From an uncultured Bacteroidales bacterium (GTDB taxonomy: Bacteria; Bacteroidota; Bacteroidia; Bacteroidales; Bacteroidaceae): 55,576 bases of DNA. The notes beneath the pieces are model-generated. The model was not told the DNA's origin. It ran no database searches and worked only from the letters and a program-made list of their open reading frames with translations. The number at the start of each line of letters is the position of its first letter. Position 1 is the first letter of the stretch. Positions 36,802 through 45,519 of this stretch are shown here, piece after piece. Where the stretch lies: NCBI GenBank assembly GCA_902788275.1, contig CADAJV010000012.1, forward strand, positions 1 to 55,576, in the 5' to 3' direction. The position numbers and the translations under genes are program-made.

Positions 36802-38034
36802 ATGGTACTCAATTACATCTGGATTGCATTTTTCGCAATCGCCTTTCTGATAGGATTAGTAAAACTGCTATTCTTAGGCGACATGGAGGTCTTTCCCTCC
36901 ATCATGGATTCTACCTTTGACACTGCCAAGACGGCTTTTGAACTCAGCCTTGGTCTCACTGGCGTGCTGTCGCTATGGCTTGGCATCATGAAGATAGGTG
37001 AGCGCGGTGGCCTTATCAATGCTTTGGCGCGCATGCTCAGTCCTGTTATGGTCAAACTCTTTCCTGACATTCCCAAGAACCATCCTGTCTTTGGCAATAT
37101 GTTCATGAATATTTCGGCCAACATGCTCGGCCTCGACAATGCTGCTACCCCCCTAGGCCTCAAGACCATGGAGGGCCTGCAGAGCCTCAATACCAAGAAA
37201 GATACGGCCACCAATCCCATGATTATGTTCCTTGTGCTCAACACCAGTGGACTGACCATCGTGCCCATCTCAATCCTTGTCTATCGTGCCCAGATGGGTG
37301 CGGCTCAGCCCACCGATGTATTTCTGCCCATCCTCATAGCCACCTTTGCCGCCACCCTAGGCGGAGTGATTATTACCTCCATCTATCAGAGGATTAATCT
37401 TTTCAATCGAACTTTGCTGCTAACTCTCGGCGGAGCCTGTATGGCCGTAGCGGCCATAGTGTGGGCGTTCACTCAGATGGACAAGAACTCGCTCAACACC
37501 GTTACCACCATGGGAGCCAACCTCCTGCTTATGCTCATAATAATGCTTTTCCTCTTCTCTGGTGTTAGGAAGAAGATTAATGTCTATGATGCCTTCGTGG
37601 AGGGTGCGAAGGAAGGTTTCCAGACAGCTGTGCGCATTATTCCCTACCTCGTGGCGATGCTCGTGGCTATCGGAGTCTTCCGTGCCTCAGGTGCCATGGA
37701 CTGGCTCATCCTCGGCCTGCAGAAGGCCTTTGAGTTCATCGGCATGGCCACCGACTGGGTAGGCGCCCTGCCCACAGCACTCATGAAGCCTCTATCTGGC
37801 AGTGGAGCCCGAGGTATGATGGTTGATGCTATGAGCACCTTTGGTGCCGACTCCTTCATCGGGCGTCTTAGCTGTATTTTCCAGGGCAGCACCGACACCA
37901 CCTTCTACATACTGGCAGTCTATTTTGGAGCCGTAGGCATCAGCAAGACGCGCCATGCTGTGGTCTGCGGCTTATTGGCTGACCTCATTGGAGTAATAGC
38001 CGCCATACTTGTCTGCTACCTCTTCTTTGCATAG
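36802..38034 (+). CDS. Nucleoside-recognition (SpmA-SpmB fusion) membrane protein
   Basis: A 410-residue integral membrane protein made of two Gate (nucleoside recognition) domains that match SpmA and SpmB joined head to tail. The first holds GLTGVLSLWLGIMKIGERGG and NISANMLGLDNAATPLGLKTM; the second holds IPYLVAMLVAIGVFRASGAM and the glycine/serine-rich KPLSGSGARGMMVDAM. In sporulating Firmicutes SpmA/SpmB affect spore core dehydration. Bacteroidales do not sporulate, so this is presumably a transporter of unknown substrate. Confidence 0.87.
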   Translation: MVLNYIWIAFFAIAFLIGLVKLLFLGDMEVFPSIMDSTFDTAKTAFELSLGLTGVLSLWLGIMKIGERGGLINALARMLSPVMVKLFPDIPKNHPVFGNMFMNISANMLGLDNAATPLGLKTMEGLQSLNTKKDTATNPMIMFLVLNTSGLTIVPISILVYRAQMGAAQPTDVFLPILIATFAATLGGVIITSIYQRINLFNRTLLLTLGGACMAVAAIVWAFTQMDKNSLNTVTTMGANLLLMLIIMLFLFSGVRKKINVYDAFVEGAKEGFQTAVRIIPYLVAMLVAIGVFRASGAMDWLILGLQKAFEFIGMATDWVGALPTALMKPLSGSGARGMMVDAMSTFGADSFIGRLSCIFQGSTDTTFYILAVYFGAVGISKTRHAVVCGLLADLIGVIAAILVCYLFFA

Positions 38035-38086
38035 TCTATCGGTTGTTCCAGCTCTAATGTAATAACCATAATGTAATGCCCAGGAC

Positions 38087-38118
38087 TTTGCCCAATTTTT
38101 CCAAACAGCGTAACTTTG
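38087..38118 (+). promoter_or_regulatory. Bacteroidetes promoter for the Ca/Na antiporter gene
   Basis: TTTG (38087-38090), a 20-base spacer and TAACTTTG (38111-38118) match the consensus, leaving a leader of about 85 bases before the ATG at 38208. Confidence 0.7.
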
Positions 38119-38207
38119 CATCTCACATATAAAAAAGGATTCCTCTTTCGCATTAGGAAATAAATTTCAATACTAATTATTTAATTCTCTATTATTCTAA
38201 ATTCGTA

Positions 38208-39173
38208 ATGTTACTTAACATTCTCTTCGTTCTTCTGGGTTTTCTGCTGCTCATCAAGGGTGGCGACTGGCTCGTTGATGGCTCCGTGGCCATTGCCAAG
38301 AGAGCCAAGCTTAGTCCTATGGTCATTGGAATTACTGTAATCGGATTTGGCACCAGTGCTCCCGAGCTCTTCGTGAGCCTGCAGGCAGCCTTGGCCGACA
38401 GTCCCGGCATCAGCATAGGCAATATCGTAGGATCCAATATTGCTAATATCGGCCTAATCCTTGGCGTTACAGCCCTGATACTCCCATGCGTATCTAAGGC
38501 TTTCACTCTTAAGGTTGATCTTCCTATGATGTGTGCCGCCTGCTGGCTGTTGGTGGGAGTGGGTATGACCGGCACCATAGGCCGTCTGGCAGGTGCCATA
38601 GGGGTAGTTACCCTCATTCTGTTTATTTCTTGGGAGGTGCGCCGTTCGCGTCGCCTTACTAAAAAGGCCGAATCCAACGAAGAGAATACAGCGCCTGTCA
38701 TGGCTCTGTGGAAAGCCGTTTTTCTTGCCCTCTTTGCCTTGGGCCTGTTGGTTGGCGGTGCCAATCTGCTCGTTAACGGAGCCTCAGGCATAGCCCGCAC
38801 GATAGGTGATGCCGTGGGTGCCGACCCCAACGACATGGAGAGGATAATAGGTCTTACCATCGTGGCTGTGGGTACCAGCTTCCCTGAGCTCTTTGCTTCT
38901 GTCATAGCAGCCCGCAAGGGTCAGCAGGACATGGCCATTGGCAACATCGTAGGCTCTGTTACCTTTAATGTCCTGTTTGCCATCGGCCTGCCTGCCATTA
39001 TCTGCCCTATTCACAACTCCGACCAGGGCTTCTTCCTTGACTATCTCCTCATGGGGGGCTTGGCTATCCTCCTATGGTTTTTCATGTTCACCCGCCGCAC
39101 TCTCGAACGTTGGGAGGGAGCCATCCTACTATTCTTATACATAGCCTATATTGCCTATACCGTTGTCGCCTAG
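38208..39173 (+). CDS. YrbG-type calcium/sodium antiporter
   Basis: A 321-residue inner-membrane cation/Ca exchanger with two homologous Na_Ca_ex halves of about five helices each. The alpha-repeat motifs are GFGTSAPELFVSLQAA with GNIVGSNIANIGLILG in the first half, and AVGTSFPELFASVIAA with GNIVGSVTFNVLFAIG in the second. The charged linker (about residues 145-170) separates the halves. It has its own promoter, and a strong hairpin terminator lies about 75 bases downstream. Confidence 0.92.
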   Translation: MLLNILFVLLGFLLLIKGGDWLVDGSVAIAKRAKLSPMVIGITVIGFGTSAPELFVSLQAALADSPGISIGNIVGSNIANIGLILGVTALILPCVSKAFTLKVDLPMMCAACWLLVGVGMTGTIGRLAGAIGVVTLILFISWEVRRSRRLTKKAESNEENTAPVMALWKAVFLALFALGLLVGGANLLVNGASGIARTIGDAVGADPNDMERIIGLTIVAVGTSFPELFASVIAARKGQQDMAIGNIVGSVTFNVLFAIGLPAIICPIHNSDQGFFLDYLLMGGLAILLWFFMFTRRTLERWEGAILLFLYIAYIAYTVVA

Positions 39174-39247
39174 ATAAGCAGTCAGAATCGCGAAAACGTC
39201 TCTTTTACTATAAATAATAAGATACTATAAATAATAAGAAAAAACGC

Positions 39248-39282
39248 ACGGGAGTTAGCAATTGTTAACCCCCGTTTTTTTT
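39248..39282 (+). terminator. Rho-independent terminator after the antiporter gene
   Basis: An imperfect stem, ACGGG-GTTA-GC with GTTAAC-CCCGT (39248-39275), is followed by a run of seven or more T. Confidence 0.8.
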
Positions 39283-39305
39283 GTAAAAAATAATTTTTAG
39301 TAGTG

Positions 39306-39415
39306 ATTGCGTAGCAGCGTTGATTAGAACAGACATGAGACTTTTATTCCGAGTCTTTTGCGTGATTATTGCCTAAGTTTAATCTAATCCCCTTGAAAAA
39401 AGTTTTAACTCCGTG
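39306..39415 (+). repeat. 110-bp dispersed hairpin repeat, copy 1
   Basis: The same 110 bases recur at 55467-55576 with only four substitutions. The element contains an outer inverted repeat GATTAGA (39322-39328)/TCTAATC (39383-39389) and an inner AGACT/AGTCT stem (39339-39355), giving a cruciform or structured-RNA shape. It runs straight into a 21-bp repeat array. No open frame is present. Confidence 0.8.
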
Positions 39416-39559
39416 GAAAAATAAACTAACTCCGTGGAAAAAAAATCTAAGAGCCTCGAGCTGTCAAAAAAAAATCTAAGAGCCTCGAGCTGTCATTTTC
39501 AAGGCTCTTAGATTTCGTTTCAAGGCTCTTAGATTTTTTTTCAAGGCTCTTAGATTTGA
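39391..39559. repeat. 21-bp repeat array with direct and inverted units
   Basis: Units of 21 bases start at 39391, 39412 and 39433. A longer pair with core AAATCTAAGAGCCTCGAG follows. Three inverted 21-bp units (39497-39517, 39518-39538, 39539-39559), each TTTCAAGGCTCTTAGATTT plus two bases, complete the array. Because the two orientations share their core, AAATCTAAGAGCCT (39472-39485) pairs perfectly with 39502-39515. On the minus strand the inverted units spell a heptad NLRALKK, but only as part of an unconvincing frame. Confidence 0.8.
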
Positions 39560-39675
39560 TTTCCACAGGACAAAATTACCCTGCATATTAAACCGTCTGT
39601 TTTTCAACCCTTTAAGCGAAACAATGCAGGAATGTATGCAATATAGGCAATGACACAGATGTTGGCACAGAGAGA

Positions 39676-39727
39676 GCATGACTATTTCGCAGAGAGTGTA
39701 ATCTGTGCCAACTGCTATATTGTTGCC
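39676..39727 (+). repeat. Dispersed box element, copy C, with inverted partner
   Basis: GCATGACTATTTCGCAGAG is followed by TCTGTGCCAACTGCTATATT, as in the copies at 341 and 19057. Here TTGGCACAGA (39662-39671) upstream pairs with TCTGTGCCAA (39702-39711), so the element folds into a 10-bp stem. The region 39560-39775 holds no gene. Confidence 0.5.
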
Positions 39728-39773
39728 AAAAATTCTTGTCGGCAAAAATGGGGGTTTATTGGAAAAAAGATTG

Positions 39774-39781
39774 TATCTTCG
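39774..39781 (+). promoter_or_regulatory. -7 element upstream of the BACON/NPCBM gene
   Basis: TATCTTCG is a variant -7 box, followed by a leader of about 140 bases with a small CCTCG/CGAGG hairpin near 39802-39815. No clear TTTG box is seen. Confidence 0.35.
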
Positions 39782-39926
39782 CAGCAGAAATAAAAATATT
39801 CCTCGCTTACGAGGGGTGGCCCATAAGGCTGATGGAGTATGATAATTACTTTGGCCGAGAGAGAGAACAGATGATAAATAAGTGCAAAAACGCATAATGG
39901 CAGCAATAATATAAAGACACTATAAC

Positions 39927-40778
39927 ATGAAAAGAATGAGCAAGACTTTGTTGCTCGCACTGACGGCGGGCATGATTGCGTTTTCCCAAGCCGAGGCGCA
40001 GAAAATCAAGAAATTCTATGAACCGCGCGAGCTGATACAGGTAAGCACGGACAATGTACAGATGGCTTACAACCAGACGGAAGAGACGGTGTTTATAACG
40101 GCAAACTCACCCTACGAGCTCTACTGCCGCAGCCAATGGCTCAAGGCTTCGGAGCAGAGTGATAAGATTGTGGTCAGTGCCACACCGAACGACAGCTTTG
40201 TGCCACGCACGGCGCGCATCATCCTAACAACAAAGAAGGAGAATGTGAGCCGCGTAATCAGCGTAACACAGAAGCCGGAGCCTGGCCACGACCAGTACTT
40301 TGCACTGCCCACGGAGGGTAACCTGCTACCTATGGCCAAGATGGACCTAAGCAAGGCTACCCATGACAAATATATTAAGGAGATTCTCATAGACAAGTCG
40401 GTGGACGGCCACAAAATCAAGATTAAAAACAACACCTATGAGTCAGCCATTGCCACTCATGCTCCCTCACAGTTTAACATCAAGCTTAACGGAGCCATGC
40501 GATTTGTTTGTGATTTAGGTATCGATGACGAGATTCTCACTCGCACGACCAATAATCACGGCAATGCTCTCTATAAGGTGCTGCTCGATGGTAAGGAAGT
40601 GGCTGTCGGCCGCATAACCATTCTCGACAAGCAGGCAGTGCACCTTGACATCAACACTCATGGGGCACAGATGATGCAGATAGTGCTGGATCCTGACGGC
40701 TCTAACTGGGGCGACCATATAGACCTGGGCAACCCCTACTTTGAGTTGACGGCCGAGAAGCCGGAGCTGGTCCCCTGA
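39927..40778 (+). CDS. Exported BACON and NPCBM domain protein
   Basis: A 283-residue exported protein with signal peptide MKRMSKTLLLALTAGMIAFSQ cut before EAQKIK. Residues about 35-120 form a BACON-like immunoglobulin fold (VFITANSPYELYC..WLKAS..RTARIILTT). Residues about 160-275 match the NPCBM/NEW2 carbohydrate-binding fold (YESAIATHAPSQFNIKL, RFVCDLGIDDE, SNWGDHIDLGNPYFE). This suggests glycan binding in the periplasm or at the surface; no catalytic domain is seen. The stop overlaps the start of the next gene (TGATG), so the two are translationally coupled. A second ATG lies three codons in. Confidence 0.82.
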   Translation: MKRMSKTLLLALTAGMIAFSQAEAQKIKKFYEPRELIQVSTDNVQMAYNQTEETVFITANSPYELYCRSQWLKASEQSDKIVVSATPNDSFVPRTARIILTTKKENVSRVISVTQKPEPGHDQYFALPTEGNLLPMAKMDLSKATHDKYIKEILIDKSVDGHKIKIKNNTYESAIATHAPSQFNIKLNGAMRFVCDLGIDDEILTRTTNNHGNALYKVLLDGKEVAVGRITILDKQAVHLDINTHGAQMMQIVLDPDGSNWGDHIDLGNPYFELTAEKPELVP

Positions 40779-41713
40779 TGCCGAATCTCAAATATCAAAT
40801 AACGACGTCTGCTGCTATGCTGCCCATAAGCATGGTGGTTATGGTCGGAGCCTGGTTGGTACAGGCTCCGCTGACTGTGATTTCTTCTGCGGGGCTGGGT
40901 GCAGCGCTGATTATTACGCTGGCTCTTAGGTGGACGAGCAATGCGGTGCAGCTTATCAGGGTAAGGAGCTGGGCGGTGTCATCGGTATTTGCACTTATGA
41001 TGGCTGCTACGGGACACTGGCACCAGTGGAGCCCGCAAGACATGGGACTTTGCGCTCTCTATATGACTTTTGCGGGGGGGCTGCTGCTCTCCACCCAGAC
41101 AGCGCACTCCCAGTTAAGCATCTTTATAGGTATCATGGGGTTGGCGGGTATGGTGATGATTGTGTCGCAGACAATATGGCTGCTGCCGATGGGCATACTG
41201 GCCATGATGATGGCTCTGCGTGTATGGACAGGGCGCACATTGGCAGCACTGCTGCTAGGACTGCTGCTTCCGTTGGAGGTATGGGTGGCGTGGAGCCACC
41301 TCAACGGCACCCTGAGCAACTTTGCCCTTTCGCAGTTCTACAACTTCGCAATTCCACAATTTACAATAAGTGGTCAATGGCCAATGGTCAATGGCCAATG
41401 CTTATTAGTTATTGGTTATTGTTTTTTGGCTGGTGTCACACTGGTGAGCATAGTTCATTTTATGCGCACCAGTCTCGACGATAAGATAAGTACGCGTATG
41501 CGCTATATCACACTGCTTCTGCAGTGGCCCATGCTGCTGGCGCTCACGTTGCTCTGTCCGGGGACGGGTAAGTGTCTGGTGCCGGCATTGGCGCTGTGCA
41601 GTGCGCCGTTTGTGGCGCGCTGGGCGGTGTTCTCCCGCGGCTGGATAGCGTCGCTGGCTTTCTGGCTGATGGTGGCGACGATGATGATATTGATTTTGAA
41701 ATTAGAGAATTGA
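40778..41713 (+). CDS. Multi-helix membrane protein with a repeat-derived in-frame insertion
   Basis: A 311-residue protein with about eight hydrophobic segments and no domain I recognise; its start overlaps the stop of the BACON/NPCBM gene. Around residues 185-220 the membrane pattern is interrupted by SQFYNFAIPQFTISGQWPM and what follows. This segment is encoded by 41336-41425, where TGGTCAATGGCCAA occurs twice in tandem (41371-41384, 41385-41398) and is followed by TTATTAGTTATTGG repeats. That stretch looks like intergenic repeat DNA that inserted without breaking the frame, in a loop between helices. Confidence 0.75.
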   Translation: MPNLKYQITTSAAMLPISMVVMVGAWLVQAPLTVISSAGLGAALIITLALRWTSNAVQLIRVRSWAVSSVFALMMAATGHWHQWSPQDMGLCALYMTFAGGLLLSTQTAHSQLSIFIGIMGLAGMVMIVSQTIWLLPMGILAMMMALRVWTGRTLAALLLGLLLPLEVWVAWSHLNGTLSNFALSQFYNFAIPQFTISGQWPMVNGQCLLVIGYCFLAGVTLVSIVHFMRTSLDDKISTRMRYITLLLQWPMLLALTLLCPGTGKCLVPALALCSAPFVARWAVFSRGWIASLAFWLMVATMMILILKLEN

Positions 41714-41937
41714 TATTTAGCCAAGTTCGGAAGTAGGCACAGAAAACTGAACACTTCGCAAAAATATGATTTTTGAGCAAAGCTCTCTTTGAGAGAAGCC
41801 CTTTTTATTGGTCGGCTAAGCCAGGCTGACGAAAAAGAGCAGGAAAGTATAACGGCAAAGACTCAACCAGAAATTTTTTAAAAAGAATTATCCAGCGGCT
41901 TATTAAATAGAAGATTGCCAAATGGTGAAATGATAAT

Positions 41938-42393
41938 ATGCTTTTCCTCAGTATAACCGAGTTTCTTGTGCAGTATGGCTACACCGGTATGGGAGTGGCC
42001 GCCTTTCTGGCCGGCAGCTTCGTTCCGTTCAGTTCGGAAGTGATTCTCACTGGGCTCTATGCCAGCGGGTTACATTTGTGGCCGTTGATAGTGGCAGCCA
42101 CCATCGGCAATGTGCTGGGAGGCGTGTTCAACTATTGCATCGGGCGGATGTGCAACGAGGGGTGGGTGTATCGTCTCTTACGCGTGAAGGAGGATAAGTT
42201 GGAACGTACCAAGCAGCAGATACGCACCCACGGCGCGTGGATGGGTTTGTTGGCTTGGGTGCCGATCTTAGGCAGTGCCATAACTATTGCCTTGGGAGTG
42301 CTTCGAGTGAACTTCGCTACGTCGCTATGTGCTATAGCCATAGGTAAATTTCTGCGCTACTTAGCTTTAGGCTACATCCTTTCACTGACATAA
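41938..42393 (+). CDS. YqaA/DedA-like (SNARE-associated) membrane protein
   Basis: A 151-residue membrane protein of the small VTT/YqaA group. GSFVPFSSEVILTGLYASG near residue 26 and the glycine-rich WVPILGSAITIALGVLRVNF are the paired re-entrant motifs of the family. Relatives are proposed to move lipids or act in membrane homeostasis; the exact role is unknown. The 224 bases upstream hold a CTCTC-TTT-GAGAG hairpin near 41790 and no other gene. Confidence 0.87.
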   Translation: MLFLSITEFLVQYGYTGMGVAAFLAGSFVPFSSEVILTGLYASGLHLWPLIVAATIGNVLGGVFNYCIGRMCNEGWVYRLLRVKEDKLERTKQQIRTHGAWMGLLAWVPILGSAITIALGVLRVNFATSLCAIAIGKFLRYLALGYILSLT

Positions 42394-42468
42394 TTCTTTC
42401 TGTCGTTAAAAAATGTGAATTAGCAAAAAATGTTGTAACAAATCGCCAGCGATGGTGTTATATATAAG

Positions 42469-45411
42469 ATGAGACACTTACTATTGCTTCTGATAATAAT
42501 GACGATATGCCTTGGCACAAGAGCCGAGCGCAGAGACTCCATCGAAGTGTGGGGTAAGGTGACTGACCTCTTCACCGGTGAGGAGATAGAGAAAGGCTCG
42601 CTCACCATCTACGATGAGCAGGACTCCATAATGGTAATAGACACTATCCACCCCGCCAAGGATGCCTACTGGGGCACATGGAAATATAAGGAGCAGTCGG
42701 GCTACAAGCTCAAGCTGCCGCGAGGTGGCCAGTACAAGGTGCGCTTCGACGTGGAGGGCTACAGCAGCGAGTTTCAGGACCTCCACATTCCCGAGAAGCA
42801 GTACCATAAGTACACCAAGGAGTGGATGCAGAATTTCAAGCTCAAGAAGCTGCCCAAGGAGTACACCATCGACGGTGTAACCGTCAAGGCTACCAGGATA
42901 AAGATGGTGGTAAAGGGCGACACGGTGGAGTATAATGCCGATGCTTTCAACCTGGCCGAGGGTTCCATGCTCGACAAACTGATAGAAGCCATGCCCGGCA
43001 TGGAACTGGGCGACGACGGTGTCATCACCCACAACGGCAAGAAGGTGGAGAGCCTGCTGGTCAACGGCAAGGATTTCTTTGACGGCGACCCCAAACTGGC
43101 TCTTGAAAACCTGCCTGCCTACACGGTGAAGAAGGTGCAGGTCTATCGCCGCGACGACGAGGCCGGCTACCTAATCAAGGACTCCGTCAAGCGCGACGAG
43201 ATGAAGAAGCTGGTGGTGGACGTGAAGTTGAAAAAGGAATACAACAAGGGCTGGATGGTCAACGCCGACCTTGCCGGCGGCACCAAGGGCCGCTACACTA
43301 CCAAGCTGGTGGGCATGTATTTCACCGATGCTTTCAAGTTTATTGCCGCCGGCGGACTTAACAACCTCAACGACCGCGGCCTCACCAATGACCGCGGAGA
43401 GATGAACAGCCAGGTGTCGCCCATGGGCCTGCACAATATCAAGAAGGTGCAGAGCGGCTTCACCTACGAGCACGAGGACAAACTACGCCTGGCGGCAGGA
43501 TTTGATTTCACCCACGCCGACGACGACAACGAGACCGTGAACTCCTCGATTACCTACCTCACCGGCGGCGACACCTACAACCGTAGCCGCTGGCACGGCG
43601 TAACCAAATCGACACAGCTCAACTTCTACAGTCGTCTGCGCAATCGCGCCAGGAGCAGTTTCCTCTGGTCGCGGCCGCTAAACATAAGCTACAGCCGCAA
43701 CCGCGGCAACCATACTTCCTCCAGCGCCACCTTCAACGACGACCCCATGGACAGCTATCGCGGTGCGGCTCTCGACAGCGTATTCATGCCCGTGGGCAGC
43801 ACACGCCTGGAGCAGATACTGACCAACACGGTGCTCGACCAGACCATGACAGAGACGCACAACACCTCTGTCAGCAGCAACGCCAGCTTCCAATTCCATG
43901 ACCCGCTGTTCGGCAACGATATGCATTTTGACTACGGATTCAATGCTGGCCGCTTCGGCAACGACAGCTATCAGCACTACCTGCTCGACAACCGCGCCGC
44001 CGACAACAAAGACTACCGCAATATCGCCACCTTTGCCCCGGCTCATCGCTACGACTACAACTTCAATATCAGCTACGACATAGAGTTGATGAAGAATTGG
44101 AGCCTCAACATCAGTTATGGCTACAACCAGAGCTACGACAAGAACAAATCCTCACGCTATCGCCTCGACTCCCTCAGCGGCTGGGGCGAGGGCACTACCC
44201 ACGGACTCGGCATGACGCCCTCATCGCGCGACTCCATGCTTATGGCGATGGATGTGCGCAACTCCTACCACACCAGCAAGCGATTCCGCCAAAACGAGGT
44301 AAGGATCGGCTCCTGGTTCAGCATAGCCGAGAAGTTCAGCGGATGGATTGCCCTGCCCCTGCGTATGCGCAACTCCAAGGCGTGGGACAACCGCAACAAC
44401 ATTTCCCAGCGCAAGACCGCCAACCTCACCAGCCTCGACCCGGCATTACACCTCTGGTACAACAAACGGGGGGAGAACGGCAAGGTCAGCTGGATGAACT
44501 TCAACTACAATTTCAACCATAACATGCGTGATGCCAGCCAGCTCCTTGACATCTACGACGACACCAATCCGCTGTTCATACGCGAGCCGAATACCAACCT
44601 CCGCGACCCACGCAACCACCATATAGAATTTGGCTGGGGCTACGGCAACATGGTCCACACGCAAAACTACGGCTTCGGCGGCAGCTGGGACGTAAACAGC
44701 AATTCCGTGGCCACCGCAACACTCTACGACCGCAACACCGGCATAACAACCTACCGCCCACTCAATATCAGCGGCAACTGGAGCGCAAGTCTCAACGGGC
44801 GATTCTCACGCAACATCGACAAGAACGACCACTGGGAACTGGCTAGCCGCCTTTTCTTCTCCTACAACCACAGTGCCGACTACATCAGCGACACTCAGAG
44901 CGACATTGCCCAGATACAGCGCAGCACGGTCCACAACTACAATACCTCCTCGTACTTCCATCTCAAGTATATGTACAAGAAGACCAACGTGATGCTTGAG
45001 GGCAGTGCCAACTGGCACATACAGAGCAGCGAGCGCAAGAACTTCCAGCACGTCAGCGCAGTCGACTTCAACTACGGCATCAAGGCCAACGGTCCTATCG
45101 TCTGGGGACTGGAGTACGATACCGACATCAAGATGTTCTCACGTCGCGGCTATAACGACCACTCCATGAACGATGACTACCTCATTTGGAATGCCTCCAT
45201 CTCCAAATCGTTGCTCAAGGGCAAGCCCCTCACCCTGCGCCTGGAGGTAGTAGACCTGCTCGGCCAGCGCAGCAATGTGCAGAACACCATTAACTCGCAG
45301 GGTCGCACCGAGGTATGGCACAACTCCGTGCCACGCTATGCACTGCTCCACGTGGTCTATAAGTTCAACAGTATGACCAAGAAGAAAGGCGTTAAGTCTA
45401 CAGAAGGGTAA
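42469..45411 (+). CDS. Outer-membrane beta-barrel protein with carboxypeptidase-like N-terminal domain
   Basis: A 980-residue exported protein with signal peptide MRHLLLLLIIMTICLGTRA. After it comes a carboxypeptidase-regulatory-like domain (about 25-125), then a plug-like region containing VKATRIKMVVKGDTVEYNAD and PGMELGDDGVITHNGKKVE, and then a long aromatic-rich beta-barrel (about 260-970), as in the OMP_b-brl_3 group related to TonB-dependent receptors. I see no clear TonB box and no SusD partner, so a role in uptake is uncertain; outer-membrane biogenesis or signalling is possible. It stands alone between yqaA and asnA. Confidence 0.85.
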   Translation: MRHLLLLLIIMTICLGTRAERRDSIEVWGKVTDLFTGEEIEKGSLTIYDEQDSIMVIDTIHPAKDAYWGTWKYKEQSGYKLKLPRGGQYKVRFDVEGYSSEFQDLHIPEKQYHKYTKEWMQNFKLKKLPKEYTIDGVTVKATRIKMVVKGDTVEYNADAFNLAEGSMLDKLIEAMPGMELGDDGVITHNGKKVESLLVNGKDFFDGDPKLALENLPAYTVKKVQVYRRDDEAGYLIKDSVKRDEMKKLVVDVKLKKEYNKGWMVNADLAGGTKGRYTTKLVGMYFTDAFKFIAAGGLNNLNDRGLTNDRGEMNSQVSPMGLHNIKKVQSGFTYEHEDKLRLAAGFDFTHADDDNETVNSSITYLTGGDTYNRSRWHGVTKSTQLNFYSRLRNRARSSFLWSRPLNISYSRNRGNHTSSSATFNDDPMDSYRGAALDSVFMPVGSTRLEQILTNTVLDQTMTETHNTSVSSNASFQFHDPLFGNDMHFDYGFNAGRFGNDSYQHYLLDNRAADNKDYRNIATFAPAHRYDYNFNISYDIELMKNWSLNISYGYNQSYDKNKSSRYRLDSLSGWGEGTTHGLGMTPSSRDSMLMAMDVRNSYHTSKRFRQNEVRIGSWFSIAEKFSGWIALPLRMRNSKAWDNRNNISQRKTANLTSLDPALHLWYNKRGENGKVSWMNFNYNFNHNMRDASQLLDIYDDTNPLFIREPNTNLRDPRNHHIEFGWGYGNMVHTQNYGFGGSWDVNSNSVATATLYDRNTGITTYRPLNISGNWSASLNGRFSRNIDKNDHWELASRLFFSYNHSADYISDTQSDIAQIQRSTVHNYNTSSYFHLKYMYKKTNVMLEGSANWHIQSSERKNFQHVSAVDFNYGIKANGPIVWGLEYDTDIKMFSRRGYNDHSMNDDYLIWNASISKSLLKGKPLTLRLEVVDLLGQRSNVQNTINSQGRTEVWHNSVPRYALLHVVYKFNSMTKKKGVKSTEG

Positions 45412-45469
45412 TATTTCAAGAAAGAGGAGCACATTTTTTAACATTTCCGCAAGAAAACGTAACAAAATG

Positions 45470-45500
45470 TTTGTTTTATTGCGGAAATTATGTAATTTTG
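45470..45500 (+). promoter_or_regulatory. Bacteroidetes promoter for asnA
   Basis: TTTG (45470-45473), a 19-base spacer and TAATTTTG (45493-45500) match the consensus exactly. asnA starts 19 bases downstream. Confidence 0.75.
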
Positions 45501-45519
45501 TCACCCCAAATAAGCAGCC

